Shown in pieces: positions 24,658-37,600 of a DNA stretch of 64,000 bases. Made by a program: the position numbers and the translations under genes. The stretch comes from Dryobates pubescens. Lineage: Eukaryota > Chordata > Aves > Piciformes > Picidae. The stretch lies in assembly GCF_014839835.1 (NCBI RefSeq), contig NC_071627.1, positions 18,532,001 through 18,596,000 on the forward strand. Direction: 5' to 3'. How positions within the stretch are numbered: the stretch's first letter is position 1; each line of letters opens with the position of its first letter. Under the pieces are notes generated by a model, which searched no databases, was not told the origin of the DNA, and worked only from the letters and a program-made list of their open reading frames with translations.

Positions 24658-25224
24658 TTATGAATTGACGGCTTTGGTCTCCAGGCCTCTCAACATGGTT
24701 GGGTTTGGAGCTAAACTACTCTCTGCAGGGACCTTGAGTCTCTTGCTTGATTTTTGTATTTTTTTTTTTTTGTCCTTAGAAAGTGTCAGGTACTTATGCA
24801 ATTCTTCAGGATCTGCAAATGCTGCTTTTGGTATATAGCGAGGATTGTTGACAGATACCTCAGCAGACCTTGAACTCACTGTGTTCTTTCTCAATCCTCT
24901 GCAGTCTGTCCATTTGGAGCCTGGTAGCTCTGCCCACTGCCTCCCTGCTGCTCTCGCAGCCACCGTGCTGGGAGCCCCTGTGCACGGCAGCATGGTGTGC
25001 TCCAGCCCGGGACCTCTAGCAGTTTGCCACCATAGACTGAGCCAGACTTCCTGCAGTTTAGGGACATTCATTTCATCAAGAACTGAGTGACTCATGCCAT
25101 TTGTGCAGCTAACCCCCTCTGGGTCTGCTGCAGAGCTCTCTTTTCTGGCTCTCCCTACATCCCTGTGACACTTAATCCCACCAAGTAACTGCTGTGTGCA
25201 GGTACCTGGGGGTTTCAGCATCAC
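24658..25224 (-). other. unidentified 188-codon minus-strand ORF with downstream AATAAA
   Basis: This is the second-longest open frame in the window. On the minus strand it runs from a Met at 25224 to a stop at 24658. A minus-strand AATAAA (24584-24579) lies about 75 nt beyond the stop. The C-terminal half is rich in Lys and has a natural-looking composition (NNPRYIPKAAFADPEELHKY). I recognise no family. Upstream on the same strand the frame is closed by stops, and no poly(A) tail or target-site duplication is visible. It could be the last exon of a minus-strand gene, an old retrocopy of an mRNA 3' end, or chance. Confidence 0.25.
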
Positions 25225-26614
25225 TTGCCTTGCTTGTCACAATATCTTTTCCACAGCCCATCTGCTTCTATGCTGGGGACTGGTGAATAAACCTCTCTTT
25301 AGGGCTTCTGTTTGGCATCTGTTAGCACATCTGTCTTTCCTTGCAATGGTCTCCCTGCTACAGGGAGCTCTTGTCTAGGCTATTTCCTTGGGATCTTCCT
25401 TCTCTGGTTTGCTGTAGGAGTCCTCCTGGTGCCCAGCCCTCTTACAAGGACAGCAGCACAGTAACCTTCAATGCCTTTCCCTGTGTGAAGATATAAGCAA
25501 CTCTCCTTAAACTATTCCCTAAAAATAGGAAGATGTTAATGCAGCTACTTTCAAATTACAATTCCAGCTCCTTGATATCAAAACTGTTTAGTGTTAGATG
25601 TAGAAATAACTCCATGCTTTTTTGTAGATGGGAAGCACAGGCAATTTCTATCTTTCTGAACAAAAGAATTGTTCTTACTCTCTTCTTGCCTCAAAGGGGT
25701 AACTTCCTTGCTTGGCCTCTGCCAATGAAATTTTGCAGAAATGGTGTCAGCTGATTCACAGCTGGAACTAGAGGTAATCTGGAGAGGCAGGAGATGAAAA
25801 GAGCAGAGTGCTTGTGTACAGAGCTGCTTGGCCGTTTGGACTTTGCAGAGCCTCCCTCTTCTGGCATGCCCAGTGAAGGGAAAATAAAAGGTAGATATCA
25901 AAACAGTGTGACTGTGAGTGCCAATTGTATAAACACCTAAGGGCAACCAAGTGTCTCCCTCTCCTGCATCTCCCTGTCCAGCCTGGGTGGCATGTGCTGC
26001 ATGTCCTGCTCTGGTCCTGAAAGGTGTTGCCCTGGCAGACAGATGGCTGGTGGAAACAGCTTTGCTGAATCACTGTGAAGCAGGCAGGTCACTTGTAGGG
26101 ATACAGCATGGATCTTCCTTGTGCACAGGGCAGGAGCCCAAAGTGATGTTTTTCTGGATCCCAGTTCCTTCTCTAGGTCCTTGACAGGTGTTTGCTGTTC
26201 TGTCCTTCTAATCTGTCTCCTACTGCAAATTACTCTCCAACTTCACTAACTTATTTGGAAGAGAATCGCCCTGGTCTTGACAGAACATGTTGTGCCAATC
26301 TATTTTAACTCCAGATTTGTTTTGCAAATAATACTTCATTTCCAGTAAGGTTCAGGTGTCAGCTGTGTGGACATTGGCAGGAATCTGTTTGACCATGACA
26401 GCTTTTATGGAGTCTGGCAATTAAGTTGTCAAGATACATTTTTCTGTGTCAGGAAGCATTAATTGATGATAGTCTGTCTGAAATAAACCTTAAGAGATGG
26501 ATATCACAATGAAGATAGGTCCTTGTCCCTGAGACCCGTGTTTCCTCAAAGATCTGTAGTCCTTGACAGTTGGTGGAAAGTGGAACTGAGGTAAGGGACA
26601 GGGCAGGAAACTTC

Positions 26615-27235
26615 AGGAATCGTAGAATTGTTTCAGTTGGAAAAGATCTCCAAGATCATCAAATCTAACCATTGACCTAATATCACCATGGCCACTAAAC
26701 TATGTCCTGAAGTGCCATGTCTACTCATCTGCACGTTTTTTGAACACTTTAGGGATGGTGACTCCACCACCTCCCTCCACAGCCTGTTCCAGTGCATGAC
26801 CACTCTTTCAGTAAAGAAACATTTCCTAATATTCAATCTAAACCTTACTTGGTGCAACTTGAGGCTATTTTCCCTTGTTCTATCCCTTGATACCAGGGAG
26901 AAGAGACCAGCACTGCAACCTCCTTTCAGGTAGTTGTAGGGAGCAAGGAGGTCTCCCCTCAGCTTCTTCTCCAGACTAAACAATCCCAGTTCCTTCAGCC
27001 ACTCCTTATAAGATTTGACAGGCACTTCCTCAGCTTCATTGCTCTTCTCTGGATGCACTCTAGCAACTCGATGCCCTTCTTAGTAAAGGACCCAAAACTG
27101 AACACAGTACTAGAGTTGTGGCTTCACCGATGCTGAGTACAGGGGCATGATTATGTCTCTGCTGCTGCTGGCCACACTGTTCCTGATACAGGCCAGGACG
27201 CTGTTGGCCTTCTTGGCCACCTGAGCACGCTGCTA
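26615..27235 (-). mobile_element. CR1 LINE, antisense, older copy
   Basis: About 620 bp. The minus strand encodes a diverged reverse-transcriptase C-terminus ([33 protein letters not shown]), starting from text like CAACAGCGTCCTGGCCTGTATC. More diverged than the 23 kb pair, so an older insertion. Confidence 0.88.
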
Positions 27236-28525
27236 GAAATGAATACTGGGGGAAGGTGCAAACCCAGGATATTATGAATAGAGTTCTCTAGTGTCACTAG
27301 AGATTAATGCAGCTGAAAATGCTGAAATTAGGAGACTTCAGCTTTGCAGATGCACACTGCAAGCGATTAATATTAGCAGAGCTCCTGGATAGAAAAGCAA
27401 ATAGAATTTTCCATTAGGTAATCCCCCAAACTGTGTTATTGTGGATTTGCTTTTCAAGTGAGAAAAGCATTGGGACATGTCCTTCTGTTAGAAAATAAAA
27501 CTGGGATGATTCAACACGAGCTCGCTCTGTTTAAATTATGTCAAAAATAGATCTGCAAGTATGGATTTTGAAAGATTAAAAGTTAGTGAGAAGTCTGGAG
27601 AATTCAGGATCCCAATTGAGAAGCCTTGGGATTGAAACCAATCCAAAGAATTGCCAGAAATCTCTTTAATTAAAGGACACCAAAAAAAGAGTAGTGCTCA
27701 CGATCAATCCAAATTCTGTTACCTTAATAGCAGGCAAACCTTCAGCAGAAATTTAAAGACAACTAAAGAGATAAAGTGTAAAGGAACAATGTACATGGTG
27801 AATTTTCAGAAAGGATACCAAGCATGGCCTGATATCAGTCTTTGCAAAGTTGGCTGAATTCCTAGATAAAGGAAATCCAGAACATCTAGTCTATGTGGGC
27901 ATCAGCAGCACTTGGCCTGCTGCCCTGTGGGATGGTGTCGCTTAGGCTTGATGAGGTGGGTCAGGAACTGGTTGTAGGGGAGGTGGTAGCCAGCAAGCAG
28001 AGAGTATCATGGCAGTCACCAGCAAACAGCCAAAAAGATGAATTTTGGGACTAAGCTTAATATTTTTTTTGCTCCTTGGTGTAGTACAGAAAAGGTTGGC
28101 ATGTGGAATAGAACACTGCTGAGGTTTTTCCCCTGCAGAGCACAGGGTTACCCTCTTGGCTGAAATTGCCTGGGATGAAAAGCAGCGGTAAAGAGTACAA
28201 AATATTGTTCTGAGCTTAAATAATGAGGGAGTTGGTTATCAACTGGCAGTTCAGTTGAAAACTATAGAGGGGGAAGATCTAATTGTACTTAGCCAGTTGT
28301 AGGGTAGATGTGAGCTTGCAACATGCCGCAGCTGTACGAGTGGCAGCCCATGTCTAGGGCAGATCCATCCAGGAAGTGAGGGATTCTAGCACACTCCCTG
28401 CTCCTCTCTAGTCAAGCGAAAAGCCCCTGCCTGGTATAAATGCCTGTGTCAATCATTAGCTAGAAATCTAGAAGTGGGTAAATAGATTTTTGGCTTCGAC
28501 TGTTGATGACAGGCTTGGAGCATTG

Positions 28526-28568
28526 CCAATAAGGTGGGACCACTTGATACTGTGGTGTGCTATATATT
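28526..28568 (+). promoter_or_regulatory. ovoinhibitor core promoter: CCAAT and TATA-type box
   Basis: CCAAT at 28526-28530 and TATATATT at 28561-28568, 83 bp upstream of the ATG at 28644. The spacing equals that of the ovomucoid TATA box to its ATG (82 bp). A perfect TATAAA at 28435-28440 lies 200 bp further from the ATG than this spacing allows and is less likely to be used. Confidence 0.6.
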
Positions 28569-28643
28569 CTTGCTCCTACCTGCAATCTTCCTCTCCCACA
28601 CAGAGAGCTAGCAGGCTGCACTCGAGTGGTAGCTCTGTTTGCC

Positions 28644-31600
28644 ATGAAGGTAGCAGGGGCTTTTGTGGCTCTAGCCATTTGCTGCTGCTTGGGTGAGTAT
28701 TTCCTGGGATGTTGCACAGGGATTGCTCTAGCTGAACGGGTGCTGGATTTTCATTTCGGTTAAAAGTATTTGGGTCTTGTAACACAGAGAAGAGCCTTAT
28801 TTCACAAAGAAATACTATTTCTGAGGGATTATAGCAAAAATTAGACTTAAAGACTTGAGGTTTCAGCAAACCTCATACAGGCAACTCTTTTCATCTTCCT
28901 CGTTTGTAGGAGCAAATTGCTGAAGGAGCAATCTTAGTGCAGGGCAGGAGCTTATACATGCTGGCACTGTGTATAAGGGCAAAGTCAAACTGCTAGAAAT
29001 GGCATCATTATCCCTGTGAGAAATATAAATGCAATCTTTAATCTCTAGGATGGTTCTGTGAGTTTACTGCGCTACACACTGGTGACTGAGAAAGATGTGT
29101 TTGGAGATGGACAGCGCCAGCGCTCAATAGTGCTCATAAACATGCATGACCACACTTTTTGAAAGTCAAATACAAAGTCTCTTAAAAGAGATTAAAATCC
29201 AAGTAGAACCTGTATCTCTTTCCTGTATCATCTTGGGGATGGATCAATAAATCTGATCTCCCCTCAAAATGAAACATTACTTAGTAACTTTTAATACCTT
29301 CTATGACCATTTGCTGGTATCATGTAGAACTCCCTATTTTCCTAACCCAAGTAAACTAGTCAACAACAGTCACTGATTTTAACAGTGTCATGAAAAGATT
29401 TGCATTTGTCTTCTATGCAGATCAATAACTTGATTTTTTTTTTCTTTCTTATTTTCTGTCTCTATTTTTTTTTCTCTCAGGTGCTGCCCTTGGAAGTGAG
29501 GTGAGCTACAGATCTCTTTATTCTGTTCTGCTCCAGGTTTCTGGTGAAATAGAAACAGTATGTAATTACCTGATGAGCAAGTGGATTAAATCTAATGAAA
29601 GCTTGGCTGTTCAAATAATACTTGCCAGAGCATGATTGAATGATATTGTGAACTTAATGAGAAAGTAAAAGATCCTCCATTTCTTAAAATATTTTCAGTT
29701 CATTAAATCAAATGAAGGGAGAATTATGCAATCCTATTATATTAACTCTTAGACATAATTTCGTTACTCCAGGTCAAAGGCAAGTAGTTACTTCCTCATG
29801 AGGAATACTGTCTTAAGATGACATGCCTGAAGGTAGCTAAGCCTATGATTTTGATAATTTCTTCTGTACAGTAAGATCTGCAGAACTGTGTTCCTTGACT
29901 AAGTTTTCTATACCTACATCCTAGAAAGGAGCAACAGGGTCTGTGCAATGGATTTGTCTGTAGGTTCTTCCTGTGCAGTTTTGACACTCCTGTTAGTCAC
30001 CAGAGGCTGCAGTATGATTTGAAATGATCATAATTTGAGCTGAGGGGCTCTGGTATACAGCCAGACTCCAAATTACCAGCCACCTTTATTAGGTACTGTC
30101 TCACCCACAGTAATCCTTCCTCCATGCTGGGCCTCCCCCAGCTCTGGGAGGAAAGCATAATCAGAAACTTCTGTAGAGAAGATTCACTCCTCCTGACTGC
30201 CTGCACAGATTAAAAATAATCCTTCTAATTTACCTCTTGGCAGGAGCTGCAGGCACTGTGGCTATGGTGGTGGGAGCCTTTATGGCATTTATTTCCATAA
30301 GGGAGCCAACACTGGGACTCTGTGGTGTGTTTGCAGGTTGATTGCAGTCTTTATCCTCGTGCCGTCAGCAAAGATGGGACAGATCTGGTAGCTTGCCCCA
30401 GGAACTTGGAGCCAGTTTGTGGCACTGACGGCAACACATACAGCAATGAGTGTGGGATCTGCCTCCACAACAAGTGAGTATTGCTGGAAGCCTAGCAGAG
30501 GCTGCAGACCAAGGGGTTCAGGCTAAGGGTGGCAGCGTTGTTCTCCAAAGATGGACTGGGCAGGGGAATATGTGAGCTAGCAGCTGGGTGCCGACATCAC
30601 CCGCCTTGAGGCTCTGCTGCTCTCTGCAATCCCTGACACAGGTCTTCTTTCTTCTAGCCTACACAGGGCCAGTGTGGGGAAGGCACATGATGGCGAATGC
30701 AAGACAAAATCGATTAAGGTAAGACAAAATCCATGGAAGACTTCAGCTGGCTGTAAAAGTAGTCAGCTCAAACGTCACACAAGAGTAAAACAGAACGTGC
30801 ACACCTGATCTGCACAGCACAAAGAGAGCTGAGAGGGTTTTGATGGGCCATCTGCTACCATGTCTCTGTCCATTCTCATTCAGGCATCCAGCCTCTGTAA
30901 TTTGGAATAAAATGAAAATGTGTTGGCTGAAGGTTGGATCTCACCACCTGGATGTCTCAAGTAGGATTTTATAAAGGACCTCAGAAAATCCAAATCACAA
31001 CCCTCCTTGCTATGCCATTTTATTTCATCAGAGGAGAATTCCCACAGAACTCCCTCTGGCTTCCACTTTTGATAGTGGAATTAGTTTGGTGCTGGATTTG
31101 TCCCTGGAGGCTGAGGGGGAGAGTAAGCAGACTACATGAGAATGGTATATCTTTATATTAAAAATGTGTTGGCTATTTTTTTCCCCCCCTTTCTCTGTTC
31201 TTGCTATTTTTACAGATTGATTGCAGTAGGTACCGAAGTTCTGTAGTAGATGGTCACGTCATGGTAGCATGCCCAAGGATACTGAAACCAGTCTGTGGCT
31301 CAGATAGCTTCACTTATGACAATGAATGTGGGATCTGCGCCTATAATGCGTAAGCCTTGTGCACAGAATATCCTTCTGGATAATTAGTGACAGTTAAGGC
31401 TCTCAGAAGCCCTTCTGTATACACCAATCTTCAGGCAACTACCTCTGCCTGGTCTTTTTGGAGATGGCTTCTCCTAATTTTCCAGTACACACAACTTTCC
31501 TTCCCCATTTTCTGTCTATGCTCCTGAGGGGAATCACAGAAGAACCAGAGGATAACCCAGAGCAGAGCCATGAACAGATCAAAGTATTACTTGTTACACC

Positions 31601-34600
31601 TAATTGTTGCTAGCATGAAATTACCATGAGATATGGAAATACTGTGCGTTTGCTGCTGCCGTCTCTGGGGTGTGTTCAGACAAGTCAAGCAATTCCAGTG
31701 TCCCAGAAGGCAGGATGGGACTTTACTTTCTTGTCCCAGGGTGTAATGTGAAAAGTTATTCTCAAGGCTTCCTAACCAAAGTATTTCTTTCTTTCAGAGA
31801 ACATCAAACCAATGTTAGCAAAAGGCATGATGGAGAATGCAAGCAGGAAGTTGGCTCTGTAAGTGCAACAGAAGTAAAAAAATCTATCTCTTGAGGCTGT
31901 TCATAGAATCCTAAGAACCCCACAGATTTCCCTAGGAAACTGCAAGAAGACTGTAAGACAAGGCTTATGAGGGACCCTGTCTGTGCTTCACTGTTCTGCA
32001 CAGTGAGGGTGGATTTTTGCCTGCTCAGTGCTCCAAAGAGAGGGTCACTCCATGCATACTGCTCCAAGCTGATGTAGGAGGAAGGAAAAGGATAAGAAAT
32101 GAGGAGCCTGCAGTGAGGCAGTGCTACAGAACTTACTTCCCTCCATTCTAAGCTGGCTTTTGTGCCCAGGAGAAGGGGAGGCCCAAGATTTCAGCTGCCA
32201 ACGTGCTGTGCAGGCTGGCAGTTCTCTCTGGGGATCAAAAGTGTTTCCACCTTTTGCAAGTCCCATGCTGCTTGCTTTCACAGACGTGGAGAGAGTCATG
32301 AAAGTGCTAAGCATACATATTTATAGAGTATAGTTTATGGTATATTTTTTCAAGGCCAACAGTTTGGTGCCTCAGGAAAAGAAGCTCCTGTATTTCAGCA
32401 CTAAACTTCTGGGATGTAGAAAAGTCCACGCTCCAACAGATAGATAACCACTTTTTTTCCTCCATCTTTTCAAACCCTTTGCTTAACTACAGAGTATCTG
32501 AAGTAATAAATATTCATAGTGCTGGGGAATCAGGGAGAAACCCAAGACAAACCAAACCAGTACTAGTCAGATTTCCAGCTGGTGAAAAACGTTTCCCATT
32601 AAATTCAGGATCCATTTTTTAATGAGAATGTCTTCTACCTGAAGGATCTTTCCTCCAAGATAGCTCTTTTTCTTATTTCTTAGAGAACTAGGATATTCTG
32701 AAAGTTTGTTTCCAAAGATTTAGCTGCAATGCATCAGGGCTTTGTCCTGTTGAGGAAACAGTGAAGGCTGGGATACAGAATGAAAATGGTTTGCATCGAC
32801 TTTTCTTGCATATCAAGGGCTCTACCAGAGCTAATAATTCTCCTTACTTTGACAGGTTGACTGCGATAAGTACCCAACAGCAAACACTAAAGATGGCAAA
32901 GTATTAGTATCCTGTCCAAGGAACCTGAGTCCAGTGTGTGGCACAGATGGTGTTACATATGATAATGAATGTCAGATCTGTGCCCACAATGCGTAAGTGC
33001 CATACATACAGCACTCATTCCAAGTAGCCAGCAATGCCTTACAGTCTTAGAAACTGGATTTGGTTTGGATTTACCTGGGGTTTCCTTCTGAGAACTTCTT
33101 TGTGCTCATCAGTGTCAGATGGCAAGCTCCTTGGATTAATCTCTGGGTTGGGCAGTAACTGAGCAGAGGAAGGAATAATTCAGATTATTGCTTTAAACTG
33201 CATCTTATGAGAAGACCTGATGAGCTTGTTCATGAGTAATGTAGCTATTCTAATATGCTCTCATAGAATTTGAAGCTGTGGTTTGTCTCATTTTGCATGT
33301 GACTGTGGCTAAAAGGTTAAGCATTTAGTTCCTCAGCTTTGTTTCCCTCTTCCAGAGAACACAGGAGCCATGTTAGCAAAAAGCATAATGGAAAATGCAG
33401 ACCAGAGACTTCTGAGGTAAGCATTCAGCATAAGGCACGTTCTTCCTCTTAGCTGTATCAACTGAAATGTTCCCTCAGGCTACATTTATTTTGAAAGTGA
33501 GCTGGCCTGAAGCCTGGCCTTTCTCCACATGTTTATTAACTCTTGTCAGTCCCTTGTATTGAGGATACCTACAAATCCCATCTGTCCTAAGGCAGGTGTC
33601 CTCTGGGTCCTCCTTGCCTGCTCAGCCCCAGCAGATGGGCTACATAGGAGCTAGGCACAGAGTTTTCATTCCCAATTCATATCTGCACCAACCCTTTGAA
33701 TGGGGATATACTCTGGTATGCAGGGCACACCTGAGGTTTTAATTTCAATGTATCAGCTGAGAAGTCCCAGAGCTGGTGTCTAGGACATGTAGAAGTCGTT
33801 CAGTTTGGGATTAGATCTTCCTTTGAGGATACTCTCCACATGCATTGTCAGCAAAGTGCAAATTCCTTCACTGCTTGGTGCTTTGTTTATATCTGTACTG
33901 CAGAATGAAAAGGGGATTGTGTTCTCTTTTCTCTTCCAGTTTTTGCTTTTCTGGTATACCTTGCATTTAGGAATGACCATGACCCCTAGTGATTTCACAC
34001 CTCACAAACTATGCATTGCTGTGCAGTTCCCTTTGTCCATGAGAGGATTCACACAGAACTGACCCAGCCTGTTTTGGAGAGAGCTGAGGTGTAGCACTAC
34101 TGTTGTCTCAGCATCCCAGCACAAAAGACATGGCAGGAAGTTACATGAGGGTTTTTCTCTGAGAACAAGGACTTCCCCAGGTTTGACATTCCTGCTTTTT
34201 GCAGATTGATTGCAGTCAATACCCATCAAAAATTATGAAGGGTGGTAAAGCCCTGCTCCGCTGCCCACGGATCCTGCTCCCAGTCTGCGGCACAGATGGA
34301 TTTACCTATGACAACGAATGTGGCATCTGTGCCCATAACCTGTAAGTACTGCACATAGGACTCTTTTGGAGTGACAAGCCCTGATTAGTCCTTCAGGTGG
34401 CTTTTTTTTTTCTTTTTCTTTTTTTTCTTTTTAATACCAGTATGTCTATATGACTTTTTATCTTTCAATTTCCTCAAGCCACTGTCACCTTGATTTTGTT
34501 CCCCGATGATCTGTTTGTGCTCTTTAGGGGAGCTGTGGGAGAGTCAGCTCTCACTCTGAGCATGTTAAGGGCTGTGATATTTGGGCAGAGGAAAGAATAC

Positions 34601-37600
34601 AGAATAAACCAGGCTGGACAAGACCTCTGAGATCATCAAGTCAAACCTATCACCCAACACCATCTAATCAACTAAACCGTGGCACTAAGTGCCTCTCTTT
34701 AAACACTTCCAGTGATGGTGCTGCTGTCTGGCATACAGGGAGGACACCTAATGGGTTTGTTACCAGTCTGTGCTTACTTATGACTGGGAGAAGCTGGTTC
34801 ATTAGTGAATCAGATGCTTCCTTTATCATTTATATTGGCTATAAATTTGGTTTGCTTTGTGGCATCTGGGTGTTGCAGGGCTTAGCTGGTGAGCTTTCTA
34901 ATGCCATCCTCTCCCTTTCAGGGAACATGGGACTCAAGTCAAGAAAAACCATGAGGGAAGATGCAAGGAGGAAAGTACTCCTGTAAGTGTAACTAAATTG
35001 GAAATGAGCACCATCTCCTACTCTCTCTCCAGTCAGACCCTGGCTGGGCTCAATGCACCCTGGCTGCATGGAGAGGTGATGCACAGGGCTGGTGCTGCAG
35101 TTCTCTGTAACTGCTGACAGCCCTGCCACTGATGTGCTGTACAGGAGAGCAAGAGAGAGTGGGAACAGGCTGTGACTTCTGAGACAAAATGTCCCAGTAC
35201 TGCAGCTCTATGAGCAGAAATCATCAGAGGCAGCCCAAGAACTGTGCAGACCATTTTAGCATGGTAGGAGACAAAGATAGAAAGCTGTGTTAGATGTCTG
35301 TGTATTCAAGCAGTGCTGGGATTTCCATTGCACTAGACAAGGAGGTTAAAAAATTCCTTGTGCTCTGGTCAGCCAGGGAAAAATCTGCTATTGGGTATGC
35401 ATACAGAAATAGCTTTAGTATTCTGCACAGTAACAATATGTGCCAATAATATCCCCAAACATTTATTCTGCTTATGCAGAGCAGCTCTAAAGCATGGAAA
35501 ACAATTTCATGCATCCTGAGACACTGCAATATATTTTCTATAGTAAAGACATCATTAAAAATGTCTTTGCTTTAATTTGCTCTTGAACCATGTGGAAAAT
35601 ATGGATAATAAGAAACACTGCAGTGGGGAAACTATGCAAAATGACAGTGGAGTGTCAGTGATGCTTAGTTAGTGTAGACTGATCTCCAAGAGGTATTTGT
35701 CTATTTATCCTCAGGTATTAAAACTGGTAGGTATTATAATTTATATATTTTTTTTTTTCAACAAGAGCTGCTGAAGAAGTTCTTGCTGCTGTTTTTCAAA
35801 CAGCCAAAAGAATATCTCAGATTTGGTTAACTATGGCATGCTGGACGTAATGTCAAACACCTTAAATCCAAATTTGGAGTTAAATGCTTATTTTAAAACT
35901 TGCATGTGTACTTTGCTAGGAAACTAACCTTTTTGGGCCAGCCATTCCTTTCTTCCCTCTGTTGGCAGACAATAACAAACCCAATTAATGCTACAATTAA
36001 TGCTCCTGTACATGGCACTGGTTAGGCCACACCTTGAGTACTCTGTCCAGTTCTGGGCCCCTCCATTTAGGAAAGATGTTGACTTGCTGGAACATGTCCA
36101 GAGAAGGGCAACAAAGTTGGTGAGGGGTTTGGAGCGCAAACCCTATGAGGAGAGGCTGAGGGAGCTGGGATTGCTTAGCCTGGAGAAGAGGAGACTCAGG
36201 GGAGACCTTATTGCTCTCTACAACTACCTGAAGGGAGGTTGTAGACAGGTGGGGGCTGGTCTCTTCTCCCAGGCAGCCAGTACCAGAACAAGAGAACACA
36301 GTCTCAAGCTGCACCGGGGGAGGTTTAGACTGGATGTTAGGAAGAAATTCTTCATAGAGAGAGTGATTGCCCATTGGAATGGGCTGCCCGGGGAGGTGGT
36401 GGAGTCACCATCATTGGGGGTGTTTAGGAGGAGACTTGATGAGGTACTTGGTGCCGTGGTTTAGTTGATTAGATGGTGTTGGATGATGGGTTGGACATGA
36501 TGATCTTGAAAGTTTCTTCTGCTCCATTCTGCTCCATTCTGTTCTGTTCCTAATGGGAGACTGTTTTTCCTCCGGCAGAAGCCTTTAAAATCTGGAGGAT
36601 CAAAGTGGGCAGACTGCAGATGTCCACTGCACTCTTACATCTCTTAGCTGCTGACCCAGCATCATTATTTTATCTCCTCAGGTTGACTGCACTACATACC
36701 TGAGCAATACCAAAACCGGTGAAGCCATTGCAGCCTGCCCCTTCATCCTGCGTGAGATCTGTGGGACAGATGGTGTCACCTACAGCAATGACTGCGCACT
36801 CTGTGCCCATAACATGTAAGCCCTGGAAGGTCACCTCCTGAGAGCTCAACTGAGCAACTTGTTAAGCCATTTTAACTCTGCCTTCTCTTCCAGCGAATTT
36901 GGAACCGATGTTGCCAAGAAGCACGATGGAAGATGCGCAGAAGTTCCCCAAGTAAGTGAAACCTAGCGAAAAAGGTTGAGCCTGGTGCTAATTGCACAAC
37001 GGGGATAAACCTTGGTTGGTTTTAGCGGTATGGCTTTCACTGAGGGTTATAACCTGTGCTATCCTTCCTTCTGTGGGTGAATAGCACCCTCCTGGCTGCG
37101 GGAACATTGTGCACTTCCTGCACGTAGTCAGGAAAAGAAAGAAGAGAGGACAGGTGAGGAATGAGTTATGAGACAGGTATCATGAATGATTTAAGGCTTT
37201 ACAAGAAGAAATCCTTTTCCCACAGCAGTCTATCACCGCTGCCTTGGGAACTCAGCAGCGTGTTTTGGCAGCATGGGAAGGGGATGCAGAGGACCCAGGG
37301 CAGCCATTGCCTTCTGGATGCTTGCATTTTACAAAAGGATGTTTTGTGAAGATTAGAAAATTGCCTGTGTTTTGAAAGCTGATACCTAATGCACTAGAGG
37401 ATTCAAGCCCTACTCTGGGGTTTTTTTGCTTCATTGGTTGTGGTTTTTTGCTGTTGTTTTTTTGGGGGGCTTTGCTTTTTTTTTATTGTAAATGCAATGT
37501 AATCTAATGTATACTGACAATGAATCTTGTAAAAATACCAGATTAACGATATTTGGCCAGCTCTAAATTATTTGCACTGGCTGGGGAATAGAAGAACAAA

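Larger units (their letters stand above)
21346..28520. other. spacer between SPINK5-like gene and ovoinhibitor
   Basis: About 7 kb with no exon series that I can recognise on +. It contains a T-rich patch (22660-22920) with an 18-T run at 22673-22690, a head-to-head pair of CR1 ends (23023-23742), an older CR1 copy (26615-27235), and an unidentified minus-strand ORF with a poly(A) signal (24579-25224). The rest shows nothing I can name. Confidence 0.6.
34205..34982 (+). other. ovoinhibitor Kazal domain 4 (exons 9-10), P1 Arg
   Basis: Exons 34205-34341 and 34922-34982. Loop CPRILLPVC, identical to chicken domain 4. The intron inside this module contains a short CR1 remnant (about 34600-34725) and a T/C-rich tract. 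Confidence 0.95.

Noticed and set aside
28435-28440. TATAAA upstream of ovoinhibitor as its TATA box
   Set aside because: It is about 205 bp from the ATG, while all intact genes in the cluster have a TATA-type box 82-94 bp away. TATATATT at 28561 fits better.
35988-36464. 158-codon ORF as a host gene
   Set aside because: It is the C-terminus of the CR1 LINE reverse transcriptase and ends in the CR1 3' repeat.
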